Source: Phycicoccus sp. Soil748 (lineage in GTDB: Bacteria; Actinomycetota; Actinomycetes; Actinomycetales; Dermatophilaceae). From it: a stretch of 64,000 bases of DNA. Below the pieces are notes generated by a model. The model was not told where the DNA came from and did no database searches. It saw only the letters and a program-made list of their open reading frames with translations. The translations under genes were made by a program, and so were the position numbers. Positions within the stretch are counted from its first letter, which is position 1. Each line of letters begins with the position of its first letter. Location of the stretch: assembly GCF_001428025.1 (NCBI RefSeq), contig NZ_LMSC01000006.1, positions 180-64,179 on the forward strand, read 5' to 3'. Below are positions 50,464-58,340 of this stretch, one piece after another.

Positions 50464-50966
50464 GCACGGCAGGCCACACGAGCACGTCGTCGCGTCCGGG
50501 AGGACCGGAGGCTGGGCGGATGAACCGCGGCGCCGAGCAGGTCGGCACGGTTCGCCCGGGAGCGCCCGCGCGCCCGGCCGGGGCTGCTGCCGCCGCCGGC
50601 CGCGCCCGTCGGGTCAAACTCACCGTCTCGCGGGTCGACCCCTGGTCGGCGATGAAGATGTCGTTCCTCATCTCCGTGGCCCTCGGCATCGCCGGCGTGG
50701 TCATGGTCGCCGTGCTCTGGATGATCCTGTCGGGCATGGGGGTCTTCTCCGAGGTCAACCGCCTGGTGGGCACGATCTTCAACGACAGCGAGAACCCGTT
50801 CGACATCATGGACTTCCTCGGCTTCGGTCGGGTGCTGTCCCTGAGCATCGTCATCGGGGTCATCGACGTCATCCTGCTGACCGCCCTGTCGACCCTCGGC
50901 GCGTTCCTCTACAACATCTGCTCGGCCCTCGTGGGCGGCCTCCAGCTGACCCTCACCGACGACTGA
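50460..50966 (+). CDS. DUF3566 membrane protein
   Basis: 168 residues; GTG overlaps the gyrA stop by GTGA. A disordered Gly/Ala/Arg-rich N-terminus (about 1-50) leads to [14 protein letters not shown], the conserved start of the DUF3566 domain, and two membrane spans (about 67-92 and 130-155). It always follows gyrA in actinobacteria (Rv0007 position). Function unknown. Confidence 0.92.
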
Positions 50967-51105
50967 GAAGCGGCCCCGCGCCGTACCTCGACCGCCCGTC
51001 CTCCGACTCCGGAGGGCGGGCGGTATCCGTTTTGGTGGGCAGCCCTACCGTCATGTAACCTCGGGTCTCGCGCCACCACCGTGGCGCAGCGGAGATTGGG
51101 CTCAC

Positions 51106-51182
51106 GGGCCTATAGCTCAGACGGTTAGAGCGCTTCCCTGATAAGGAAGAGGCCACAGGTTCAAGTCCTGTTAGGCCCACCA
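51106..51182 (+). tRNA. tRNA-Ile (GAT anticodon)
   Basis: 77 bases with encoded CCA. Acceptor GGGCCTA pairs with TAGGCCC, the anticodon loop CTGATAA carries GAT, and the T arm has the TTCAAGT loop. Conserved position after gyrA and the DUF3566 gene. Confidence 0.98.
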
Positions 51183-51226
51183 ATCCCGATCCCCGCGGGT
51201 TCTCTGCGAGGGAAGGCGGACCACCG

Positions 51227-51346
51227 ATGAAGAAGCTCCTGTTTCTCGTCGTGACCGCAGTCGGCGCTGCCGCGATCCAGAAGAAGCTCAAGGCCCAGCA
51301 GGCCGAGAAGGACCTCTGGGCCCAGGCGACCGACTCCCCTTCCTGA
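51227..51346 (+). CDS. DLW-39 family micropeptide
   Basis: 39 residues, with the family-naming DLW at positions 29-31. Begins MKKLLFLVVTAVGAAA, one short membrane-like helix, then a charged helix with KKLKAQQAEKDLW. GGAAGG precedes the ATG by about ten bases. It lies between tRNA-Ile and tRNA-Ala as in many Micrococcales. Role unknown. Confidence 0.93.
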   Translation: MKKLLFLVVTAVGAAAIQKKLKAQQAEKDLWAQATDSPS

Positions 51347-51376
51347 CACAGGAACCTGGGGTCGACTCCCCACTCG

Positions 51377-51452
51377 GGGGCCATGGCGCAATTGGTAGCG
51401 CACCTGCTTTGCAAGCAGGGGGTTAGGGGTTCGAGTCCCCTTGGCTCCACCA
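51377..51452 (+). tRNA. tRNA-Ala (TGC anticodon)
   Basis: 76 bases with encoded CCA. Acceptor GGGGCCA pairs with TGGCTCC (one G-T), anticodon loop TTTGCAA carries TGC, T loop TTCGAGT. Confidence 0.98.
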
Positions 51453-51461
51453 GTTCTCGAC

Positions 51462-51493
51462 AGGCCCTTTCCGCTCGTCGGAGAGGGCCTTTT
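51462..51493 (+). terminator. Intrinsic terminator after tRNA-Ala
   Basis: A 12-bp stem (51462-51473 with 51479-51490) and 5-base loop followed by TTTTGTTTG, one of the few U-tailed terminators in the window. Confidence 0.85.
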
Positions 51494-51508
51494 GTTTGCT
51501 CGAGACGG

Positions 51509-52015
51509 TCAGGGAGCGAGCAGGGCGAGGGGCACGCGGCAGCTGACGCCGACGTCGTTGAGCCGATCCAGCAGTGGGGTCCCCTCGACGGTGGGCAGCC
51601 GCATCGGCCTGGGGTGACCGGCGGCGAGGGAGCGGGCGTAGTCGTCCCGCGCCGTGACGAGCCGTTGCCAGTCCTCGACCCAGCGGGAGCTTGGCGGGTC
51701 GGACGCGAGGACGGACGGACCCAACGAGCGCAGGGCGACGACCATCTCGGTGACGGCGTCGTTCTGGGCGTTGATCGCCCCGACCCGCTGCTGGATCGAC
51801 GCTGAGGTGCCCACGGCTGCGGCTGCCGTCGCGTCACGCATGGCGGCGCAGTGCGAGGTGGCCGTCCGGACGATCGCAGACCGCTCGATGACGGCAGGGT
51901 TGTCGACGTGGGCGAACGACCAGAGCTGCAGGAGCACGACCGCGACCACCCCGCCGGCGACGACGACCGCCACCCGGGCGGCCCAGACCCGCCATCGCGC
52001 GCCGGAGCCGCCCAC
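51509..52015 (-). CDS. Small secreted or membrane-anchored hypothetical protein
   Basis: 168 residues from GTG 52013-52015. One hydrophobic span (about 13-32), then a mostly helical exterior of about 130 residues with two Cys (near 56 and 159) that could form a disulfide. No recognisable family. It lies eight bases after the YegP-like gene and is probably co-transcribed with it. Confidence 0.7.
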   Translation of the reverse strand: MGGSGARWRVWAARVAVVVAGGVVAVVLLQLWSFAHVDNPAVIERSAIVRTATSHCAAMRDATAAAAVGTSASIQQRVGAINAQNDAVTEMVVALRSLGPSVLASDPPSSRWVEDWQRLVTARDDYARSLAAGHPRPMRLPTVEGTPLLDRLNDVGVSCRVPLALLAP

Positions 52016-52023
52016 GGGTGGGG

Positions 52024-52206
52024 CTACCCGTCGACCTCGACGGTCGGCGCGCCGGCGGCGTTGGTCTGGACCGACTTGATGCCGTTCTCGGCCGCGGCCT
52101 TGGACTCGTACGCCTCACCCGTCGCGATGACCTGGCCGTTGCTGGCCTTGAGGCGGAAGCGGTACTTCCCGGCCTTGTCCTTGTAGAGCTCGAACTTCCC
52201 TGCCAT
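52024..52206 (-). CDS. YegP/DUF1508 family protein
   Basis: 60 residues, one DUF1508 unit: KFELYKDKAGKYRFRLKASN followed by GEAYESKAAAENGIKSVQ. E. coli YegP has two such units; actinobacteria often have one. A GGAGGTG site precedes the ATG. Cytosolic, function unknown. Confidence 0.92.
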   Translation of the reverse strand: MAGKFELYKDKAGKYRFRLKASNGQVIATGEAYESKAAAENGIKSVQTNAAGAPTVEVDG

Positions 52207-52302
52207 GACGCACCTCCGTGAGTGGACCCGCCAGAACGCTTGGCAGCCTAAGGGCGGTGATCCGCCTCGTACAGAGCCGTTGGTGGGAGAAGCTGGCCAG
52301 CC

Positions 52303-52746
52303 CTACGCGGAGGTGCGCTGCTCGGCGAGGCGCTTCAGGGAGGTCATGGCGTCGAGCGTCTGCTTCGGCAGCTGGCGCTTGATGACCGGCCCGAAGGCAC
52401 GGCCGAAGCCCTTGGTGGCGATGTCGATGGTGTGGGTCAGGGTCGTCCCCACCCCGTCGGAGGCCGCGACGAAGTCGACGGTGACGTCCATCATCCGGTC
52501 GGTGAACTTCATGGCGAAGTGACGGTCGGGCTCGCGGGCGACGATCTGTCCGTCCATGACACCGGTGCGCCGACCGTCGGCGTAGTGGTAGCGCAGCCGG
52601 GTGCCGACGTCGTTGGTCCCCGGGTCGAGCTTGTCGATGCCGGTGCACCGGGACAGCCACGTCGGCGTCTGGCTCACGTCGTCGACGATGGCGAAGATCG
52701 CAGAGGGTGGAGCGCTGACGGAGAGGGTGTGGGCGAAGCGAGGCAT
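52303..52746 (-). CDS. SRPBCC/polyketide cyclase-like protein
   Basis: 147 residues from ATG 52744-52746 with GGAGA upstream. The N-terminus MPRFAHTLSVSAPPSAIFAI and the later IVAREPDRHFAMKF, then FGRAFGPVIKRQL, fit the START-like helix-grip fold that binds hydrophobic ligands. A longer frame upstream reads as low-complexity Arg/Pro and is rejected. Ligand unknown. Confidence 0.85.
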   Translation of the reverse strand: MPRFAHTLSVSAPPSAIFAIVDDVSQTPTWLSRCTGIDKLDPGTNDVGTRLRYHYADGRRTGVMDGQIVAREPDRHFAMKFTDRMMDVTVDFVAASDGVGTTLTHTIDIATKGFGRAFGPVIKRQLPKQTLDAMTSLKRLAEQRTSA

Positions 52747-52828
52747 GACATCTCCGAACGCCGGGGAGCGGGGGGTGGGCACACCGTACTCCCGCCCCCG
52801 AGGTCGAGGGACCGCTTCGCGACGGGGC

Positions 52829-53134
52829 TCAGGGACCGGTCCGGGACACCTCGAGCGCGACGGACAGGCTGGGTGGGGCCGGGAGCGGGCGACGTGGTTC
52901 ACGGACGCCGGTCGGGCCGCCGTCGGACCCGGGCCCGGACCCGGACCACAGGCCGACGAAGCGGCGACCGCGGAGACGACGGTGCCGGTACACGGCGTAC
53001 ACGGTCGCGCCGCCCTGGCCCGGTGCCATGGCGCGGACCCGGGCGACCGCCTCGCTCGCGTCGCCGGCGGCCACCCGGCACGTGCCCCGGCCGCGCCCGC
53101 GCGAGTCGCGCTGGGTCACCTCGAACGTCCTCAT
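52829..53134 (-). CDS. Small basic hypothetical protein
   Basis: 101 residues from ATG 53132-53134. Arg/Gly-rich first half with a short beta-alpha region (TCRVAAGDASEAVARVRAM, then TVYAVYRHRRLRGRRFVG) and a Pro-rich tail. Third codon positions are almost all G or C, supporting coding. No family recognised and no clear ribosome binding site. Confidence 0.6.
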   Translation of the reverse strand: MRTFEVTQRDSRGRGRGTCRVAAGDASEAVARVRAMAPGQGGATVYAVYRHRRLRGRRFVGLWSGSGPGSDGGPTGVREPRRPLPAPPSLSVALEVSRTGP

Positions 53135-53204
53135 CCCGCAAGGGTGCTCTCGCGGTGGCGGTGGTGACAAGACCCGGTGCAGCGCAGCCGGGACCGCCCT
53201 CGCC

Positions 53205-53210
53205 TACGCT
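53205..53210 (+). promoter_or_regulatory. -10 box of selA
   Basis: TACGCT about 30 bases upstream of the selA ATG; an AGGAGA ribosome binding site follows at about 53232. Confidence 0.4.
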
Positions 53211-53241
53211 GGCTCCGGCCGCCGCGACGACAGGAGAGCGC

Positions 53242-54561
53242 ATGCCATCGCCACAGCCCGACGCCCAGGACGTGCGTCGCCTGGTGCCCCGCACCGACGC
53301 CGTCCTGGCCGACCCGGAGGTGCAGGCGGCGGTGGCTCGCCTGGGGCGCGACACGGTGCGAGCAGCGGTGAACGGGGCCCAGGGACGGGCGAGGGCAGGA
53401 CAGATCGCCCCCGACGAGGTCGTCGAGGCGGCCCTCGCCGCCCTCCCCGCTCGCGCGACCACGCTGACCCCGGTCATCAACGCGACTGGTGTCGTCATCC
53501 ACACCAACCTGGGCCGGGCACCGCTGTCTGAGGCGGCGGTCGAGGCGATGGCCGCGGCCGCCGGCACGGTCGACGTCGAGCTGGACCTGCGCACGGGCAA
53601 GCGGTCGAAGCGCGGCCGCGGGACCCTGGCCGCCCTGCTCGAGGTGCTGCCCGAGGCCGGCGGGGCGCTGGTGGTCAACAACGGTGCCGCGGCCCTGGTG
53701 CTCGCCACGACGGCCCTGGCCGCGGGGCGTGAGGTCGTCGTCAGCCGCGGCGAGATGGTCGAGATCGGTGACGGGTTCCGGCTCCCCGACCTCATCGCCA
53801 GCACCGGTGCCCGCCTGCGCGAGGTCGGCACGACGAACCGGACCACGCTGGCCGACTACGCCGCCGCCGTGGGTCCCGACACCGGCTGCATCCTCAAGGT
53901 CCACCCCAGCAACTTCCGGGTCGAGGGTTTCACGGCGTCCGCGTCGGTCGTCGACCTCGCCGGGCTCGGCGTCCCGGTCGTGCACGACATCGGCAGTGGC
54001 CTGCTGAGGCCGCACCCGCTGCTGCCCGACGAGCCGGACGCCGCGTCGGCGCTCGCGGAGGGTGCTGCCATCGTGACCTGCAGCGGCGACAAGCTGCTCG
54101 GCGGTCCCCAGGCCGGCCTCGTCCTCGGCGACGCCGCCACGGTGGAGACGCTGCGCCGACACCCCCTCGCCCGGGCGCTGCGCGCAGACAAGACCACCCT
54201 GGCCGGGCTCGAGGCCACCGTGCGCGGGCCCCGTCCGCCCGTCTGGGACGCCCTCGAGGCCGACCCGGACCGGCTTCGCGCACGGTGCGCCGCGCTGGTC
54301 GCCACCCTGCCGACCGGGTCGGGGGCAACGGTGGTGGCCGCCGACGGCGTCGTCGGTGGCGGCGGTGCCCCCGGGAGACCCCTGCCCGGCTGGGCCGTGG
54401 CCCTACCCGAGGCGTGTGCCGAGCTGCTGCGCGGGCTGGACGAGCCGGTGCTCGCGCGGGTCGAGCGCGGCCGGTGCCTCGTCGACCCGCGCTGCGTCCC
54501 CGAGTCCCTCGACAGGACACTCACCGAGGCCGTGCGCGAGGTACTCGGCCGCCTCGCCTGA
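53242..54561 (+). CDS. selA: L-seryl-tRNA(Sec) selenium transferase
   Basis: 439 residues. PLP-dependent fold with the lysine in CSGDKLLGGPQAG (Lys284), the VINATGVVIHTNLGRAPLS segment and HPSNFRVEGFT, all typical of SelA. It converts seryl-tRNA(Sec) to selenocysteinyl-tRNA(Sec) using selenophosphate. An AGGAGA precedes the ATG. No selB, selD or tRNA-Sec is visible in the window, whereas actinobacterial selA is usually followed by selB. Downstream is a convergent unrelated operon. Confidence 0.93.
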   Translation: MPSPQPDAQDVRRLVPRTDAVLADPEVQAAVARLGRDTVRAAVNGAQGRARAGQIAPDEVVEAALAALPARATTLTPVINATGVVIHTNLGRAPLSEAAVEAMAAAAGTVDVELDLRTGKRSKRGRGTLAALLEVLPEAGGALVVNNGAAALVLATTALAAGREVVVSRGEMVEIGDGFRLPDLIASTGARLREVGTTNRTTLADYAAAVGPDTGCILKVHPSNFRVEGFTASASVVDLAGLGVPVVHDIGSGLLRPHPLLPDEPDAASALAEGAAIVTCSGDKLLGGPQAGLVLGDAATVETLRRHPLARALRADKTTLAGLEATVRGPRPPVWDALEADPDRLRARCAALVATLPTGSGATVVAADGVVGGGGAPGRPLPGWAVALPEACAELLRGLDEPVLARVERGRCLVDPRCVPESLDRTLTEAVREVLGRLA

Positions 54562-54645
54562 GCGCGGCGCCGAGCCCGGCCCCGCGCACCGGGCCCCAAC
54601 GCACGCGGCCCCAACGCACCCGGCCCCGCGCACCGGGGCGGTGCG
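54562..54645. repeat. Short GC-rich repeats between convergent selA and the LGFP gene
   Basis: The 84-bp gap holds two copies each of CGGCCCCGCGCACCGG and GGCCCCAACGCAC. The first can fold on itself, so the region may act as a two-way terminator. Confidence 0.5.
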
Positions 54646-56208
54646 TCAGGCCGTGATCGTCCCGCCCTCGAACGTGCAGGTGAGCTTGCCGTCCACGGTC
54701 GTGGTGTCCGTGACCGGGTAGCCGTAGCTGCCGGCGGCCCCGCCCTGCGCCTTCCACTCGGTGAGCACCGCACCGAGCACCCGGAAGGGCTTGTCGAGGG
54801 CCCAGAGCTCACCTTGCTGGAAGTCCTGGTGCCAGCCGCCGCGGACCTGTCCGGAGACCCGGTTGCCCTTGGGGTACCCGAGCTCGCCGGTCTCGCGGCC
54901 ACCGGCGACCCACGAGGTGAGGGCGTCGCCGTAGATGCACTTGGTGGACGTGCTGGCCGAGTCGATGACGATGCCGCGCTGGAACTCCTGGCGCCAGCCG
55001 CCGTCCGTCATGCCGGAGATGCGGTTGGTCGTCGGGTAGCCGAGGACGCCGGTCTCGCGTCCGGTGCCCTTCCACGCCGTGAACGCGTCGCCGTAGATCG
55101 TCTTGACCGGCGTGCTCGCCGAGTCGATGACGACGCCCTTCTGGAACTCCTGGCGCCAGCCGCCGTCGGTCATGCCCGAGATGCGGTTGGTCGTCGGGTA
55201 GCCGAGGAGACCGCTCTCGCTACCGGTGCCGGTCCACTGCGTGTACGCCGTGCCGTAGACGATCTTCGTCGTGGTGTCCGGGGAGTCGGTGATGGCGCCG
55301 TGCTCGTAGGTCTGGACCCAGCCGCCGTTGACGCGCCCGGTCAGCCACTCGCTCGTGGGGTACCCGAGCAGGCCACGGGGGCCGTCGACGGACGCCCACA
55401 CCGACTTCACCGAGTTGGGCACGCCGTGCGCCCCCGTCGTCTTGGTGTGGTAGATCGAGCCGCCCTGGTAGACGACGTAGGTGCCACGGCCGTCGCCCAC
55501 GAGGACCCCGGGCGTGGTCGACGCCTTGAGGTAGGAGCCCTGCGCGCCCATGTCGCGTTCCTTCTGGGAGATCGCCCCCCAGCCCGGCAGGCACGGCGCG
55601 CTGTGCTCGGCGGTGCGGTCGTCCACCAGCGAGGTGGTGGTGCAGGAGGCCCACTTGTACGGCGCGACGCAGCTCACCACGCGGCAGTGGACGCCGCCGC
55701 TGCACTTGACCTGGGTGTTGCACTGGCCGTAGCGGAACGCGTTGCAGCACACGCGTCGCTGGTCGCAGGTCCGGCTCGACCCGGTGCCGCACGAGCAGCT
55801 CCAGCACTTGCTGTCGCAGATGCCGTCGGTGCAGCCGGTCGAGCACTTCGAGCACGACGCGTTGCAGTCGACGATGTAGCGGTAGCCCGCACCGCACCAC
55901 GAGGAGTCGGCGGCCTTCCACCAGCCAGCGGCGAAGCTGCCGGGCGGGCAGGCGTTGACGCCCTTGTTGACCGTGCAGCAGAACACGGTCCAGCCGCTGC
56001 TGGCGGTGTTGCCGGGGCCGCAGATCGTGGCGTAGGCCGGCTGCGGGCGCAGGACGTAGTTCTTGGGGCTGGTGGCCAGGGCCGACCCGGCGACGGCGGC
56101 ACCGACGAACAGGTCGCGGCGGGAGACGGGCCGCAGCCGGCGCGACAACGAGGACACGAAGCCGGCCATCCCCCCGGGTCCGGCGTTGAGGTCGTCGAGG
56201 GTGCTCAC
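54646..56208 (-). CDS. Tat-exported Cys-rich protein resembling methylamine dehydrogenase light chain, fused to LGFP repeats
   Basis: 520 residues from a GTG overlapping the previous stop (GTGA). A Tat-like signal (SRRDLFVG, 29-36, then a hydrophobic run and PQPAYA) is followed by a domain with 22 Cys between 63 and 206. The order CCTVNKGVNACPPG, a GWW/W cluster and a DCNASC segment recalls the quinone-bearing light chain of methylamine dehydrogenase; Trp97 or Trp104 could match its first TTQ Trp, but the second is not obvious. Five LGFP repeats of about 53 residues (LGYP-type motifs near 281, 335, 389, 443; degenerate GYP near 496) follow, which usually bind the envelope. MauE-, MauD- and MauF-like genes in the same operon are the kind needed to form such disulfides. 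Confidence 0.8.
   Translation of the reverse strand: MSTLDDLNAGPGGMAGFVSSLSRRLRPVSRRDLFVGAAVAGSALATSPKNYVLRPQPAYATICGPGNTASSGWTVFCCTVNKGVNACPPGSFAAGWWKAADSSWCGAGYRYIVDCNASCSKCSTGCTDGICDSKCWSCSCGTGSSRTCDQRRVCCNAFRYGQCNTQVKCSGGVHCRVVSCVAPYKWASCTTTSLVDDRTAEHSAPCLPGWGAISQKERDMGAQGSYLKASTTPGVLVGDGRGTYVVYQGGSIYHTKTTGAHGVPNSVKSVWASVDGPRGLLGYPTSEWLTGRVNGGWVQTYEHGAITDSPDTTTKIVYGTAYTQWTGTGSESGLLGYPTTNRISGMTDGGWRQEFQKGVVIDSASTPVKTIYGDAFTAWKGTGRETGVLGYPTTNRISGMTDGGWRQEFQRGIVIDSASTSTKCIYGDALTSWVAGGRETGELGYPKGNRVSGQVRGGWHQDFQQGELWALDKPFRVLGAVLTEWKAQGGAAGSYGYPVTDTTTVDGKLTCTFEGGTITA
54889..55212 (-). repeat. Two near-identical 162-bp LGFP-coding repeats
   Basis: Units 55051-55212 and 54889-55050 encode LGYPTTNRISGMTDGGWRQE blocks that are almost identical in DNA as well as protein, suggesting recent duplication or gene conversion. 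Confidence 0.8.
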
Positions 56209-56723
56209 GGGTGGCCTCCCAGTCGGGCCAGCGTCGCCCGGTCGGTGATGTGCAGCGAGTTGACGAGCGTCATGGCCCGCGGGACGGACGCCATGCGCCG
56301 GGCATGGCTGCCGAGCACGGTGAACAGGCAGAACGCCCGGCCGCCGTGGCTGAAGAACTGCTGGCTGGCGCTCATGCCGGGCAGCGGCCGCTGGAGCCGG
56401 TTCGGCGCGAAGTGCGACGGGGCGAGCCGGGGCAGTCCCTGCTTCTCGAACAACCCCTGGTCGGCGACCTCGGACCCGTAGTCGACCAGCGCCACGAACA
56501 CGTCGTCGGGCCCGAGCAGGTCGACGACCCCGGTCCCGAAGTCTCCGCGGAGCTCGGGCAGCGGCCGGGTGCAGGCGTGCAGCACCGGTCGGGTGACGTC
56601 CTGGTCCTCGACCACCCCTCTCGCGCGGGCGTCCGGCGCCACAGGAGTCGCCCCGGGGCGCCGGGTCACGGCGACGTGCCACCCCCGCGGCGCGTCGGCC
56701 TTGAGGCCATAGGTGTCTGCCAT
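56205..56723 (-). CDS. Unknown 172-residue protein of the mau-like operon
   Basis: Start ATG 56721-56723 with GGGAG eight bases upstream, four bases after the membrane protein stop. No signal peptide or membrane span. It is alpha/beta, with conserved-looking GMSASQQFFSHGGRAFCLF and DLLGPDDVFVALVDYGSE segments and two Cys (near 50 and 131). I recognise no family. Tight coupling to the Cys-rich LGFP gene (GTGA overlap) suggests a dedicated partner, for example a cytosolic chaperone or a maturation factor acting before Tat export. Confidence 0.75.
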   Translation of the reverse strand: MADTYGLKADAPRGWHVAVTRRPGATPVAPDARARGVVEDQDVTRPVLHACTRPLPELRGDFGTGVVDLLGPDDVFVALVDYGSEVADQGLFEKQGLPRLAPSHFAPNRLQRPLPGMSASQQFFSHGGRAFCLFTVLGSHARRMASVPRAMTLVNSLHITDRATLARLGGHP

Positions 56724-56727
56724 CTGT

Positions 56728-57327
56728 TCAGCTCCCAACTGCGACGGCCAGGAGCGCGGCTGCCGCGACCCCCAGCGTCACCCTAGCGACGATTCGTGCG
56801 GATCTGGCCCATCTCTCGACGCGGCCGAAGACGGTGTGCAGGGCGGCGCGGTCGGCCACACCACCCATGAGGAGCGACGGCAGGGCCCGGACGACCCCGA
56901 AGGTCGCCCCGATCGCCAGCCCCACGCGCAGGTCGCCACCGAGCGCGGCGAGGAGCACGACGGCGTACGTCGTGGCACTGGTGATGATCGTGACGAGGCC
57001 GAACCCGAGCTGTGCCCCGAAGCCCACGCCGTACACCCAGCCGCGGTAGCGGGTGAGCCACTGCTCGTCGACCTGCCGCCGCCACGACGGCAGGTCGAGC
57101 CGGCCACGCTGGGAGTCGAAGCCCAGCCCCACGAGGAGCAGCACGGCGACGAGGGCCAGCGACCACGACGAGCTGCGTACCGGGTCGGGCACGAGGCCGC
57201 CGAGCAGCGAGGCGAGGGCGCCGAGGGCGAGTCCCCCGACGGCCGAGCCGAGGAGGTATGCCGCGGTGGTCACCCACCAGCGGGAGGCACGGGCCCGCTC
57301 ACCGAGCGGGCTGATGCTGGACAGCAT
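56728..57327 (-). CDS. MauF/CcdA-like multi-pass membrane protein
   Basis: 199 residues, about five to six membrane spans (AAYLLGSAVGGLALGALASL; LALVAVLLLVGLGF; YGVGFGAQLGFGLVTIITSA; a fourth near 140; a terminal span). The layout and Gly/Pro-rich helices resemble MauF and the CcdA/DsbD membrane family, but there is no Cys, so it cannot relay thiols itself. GAGG seven bases before the ATG. Encoded between the MauD-like and Cys-rich protein genes, as MauF is part of classical mau loci. Confidence 0.7.
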   Translation of the reverse strand: MLSSISPLGERARASRWWVTTAAYLLGSAVGGLALGALASLLGGLVPDPVRSSSWSLALVAVLLLVGLGFDSQRGRLDLPSWRRQVDEQWLTRYRGWVYGVGFGAQLGFGLVTIITSATTYAVVLLAALGGDLRVGLAIGATFGVVRALPSLLMGGVADRAALHTVFGRVERWARSARIVARVTLGVAAAALLAVAVGS

Positions 57328-57336
57328 CGACTCGCC

Positions 57337-57417
57337 TCAAGGGGACCAGGTCGCCCGCACGGCCGCGACGGTGGCCATGGGCAGGCCGAGCGCGAGCGCG
57401 AGGGTGGCGACGGACAC
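57337..57417 (-). CDS. Candidate 26-residue hydrophobic micropeptide
   Basis: GTG start eight bases after the MauD-like stop and TGA within the ribosome binding site of the next gene. The product is mostly Ala, Leu and Val with a terminal RATWSP. Of 26 codons, 25 end in G or C and the second positions show coding-type bias. It fills an otherwise empty 98-bp gap. No homolog known; no Shine-Dalgarno. Confidence 0.4.
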   Translation of the reverse strand: MSVATLALALGLPMATVAAVRATWSP

Positions 57418-57425
57418 GGGACCGG

Positions 57426-58337
57426 TCAGTGCTGGTGGTGGTCGGACGCCGAGGTGTGCTCGTGCTCGTGACCGTGGTCGTGCCCATCGTGCGCGTGCTC
57501 GTCGTGGTGGTGCGCGTGGTCGTGACCGTGCTCGTCGGTCGCAGGACCGGCGAGGTCGGGCGAGGTGTACAGGCTCGGGTCGCCCGGGCGGATCCCAGCC
57601 GCGAGCAGCTCGTCATCCATGCGCGGCACGCTGTCGCGCTCCCCGCGGCCCAGGGCCTCGCCGACCAGCTGGCCCGGACCGGTGCGCCCAGCAGCGGCGC
57701 GGGCGTCCTCGCTGTCGGAGACGCCCTGGGCCATGAGGTCGCGCACCTGCGGCCAGGTGGTCGCCGACCCCTCGCCGGTGACGCGGCCGTCCTCGACGTA
57801 GACGAAGTAGGGCGAGCCGGGGATGTCGTAGTCGACCCACGCCGCCGAGGACTGCACGACCGGGACGTCGCCGGCCAGGGAGCGCAGGCTGGGGACGGAC
57901 TCCTCCTCCAGGCCCTTGGCCACGACCTGCAGGCGACCGTCGCCCGGCACGTCGACCCCCTGCTGGAACTCCTCCCAGAAGGTCTGGCAGACGCTGCAGC
58001 CGCTGGTGAGGAAGGCGAGCAGCGTGCGCGAGCCGGGGGTCGTCAGGGTCACCGAGCGCTCGGCGCGCTCGAGGTCGGTGCCGACGATGTCGTGCGCGCG
58101 GGTCGAGTCCTTGCGGGTGGCCGGGACGACGCCGTTCTCGAGCTCCACCGGGACGGGGCCCGGGGACCCACCCGTGGTGGCCGTGGTGACGCCGGTGCCC
58201 GCGTCCTTCTCGAGCTCGAGGCCGGCACCGAGCTCGTGCAGGGCCTTGAGGATGAGCGCATGGCTGCGCAGGAGACCGAGGACGAGGACGCCGAGCAGGA
58301 CGACGGCGACCCCTTCGGCGATGACGGCGGCGAGCAT
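57426..58337 (-). CDS. MauD-like thioredoxin-fold protein with His-rich C-terminus
   Basis: 303 residues. An N-terminal membrane anchor (about 3-24) as in MauD, a cytosol-distal thioredoxin-like domain with the redox pair CSVC (near 114-117, in LTSGCSVCQTF) and a cis-Pro-like GSPYFVY, then a linker and a C-terminal 40 residues dominated by His, Asp and Glu. MauD with MauE forms or isomerises the disulfides of the methylamine dehydrogenase light chain. The His-rich tail could bind zinc, copper or nickel and is not part of ordinary MauD. Three bases separate it from the MauE-like gene. Confidence 0.85.
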   Translation of the reverse strand: MLAAVIAEGVAVVLLGVLVLGLLRSHALILKALHELGAGLELEKDAGTGVTTATTGGSPGPVPVELENGVVPATRKDSTRAHDIVGTDLERAERSVTLTTPGSRTLLAFLTSGCSVCQTFWEEFQQGVDVPGDGRLQVVAKGLEEESVPSLRSLAGDVPVVQSSAAWVDYDIPGSPYFVYVEDGRVTGEGSATTWPQVRDLMAQGVSDSEDARAAAGRTGPGQLVGEALGRGERDSVPRMDDELLAAGIRPGDPSLYTSPDLAGPATDEHGHDHAHHHDEHAHDGHDHGHEHEHTSASDHHQH

Positions 58338-58340
58338 GGT

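Noticed and set aside
52747..53241. tRNA-Sec gene near selA
   Set aside because: No 90-base class II tRNA fold with TCA anticodon could be found by eye.
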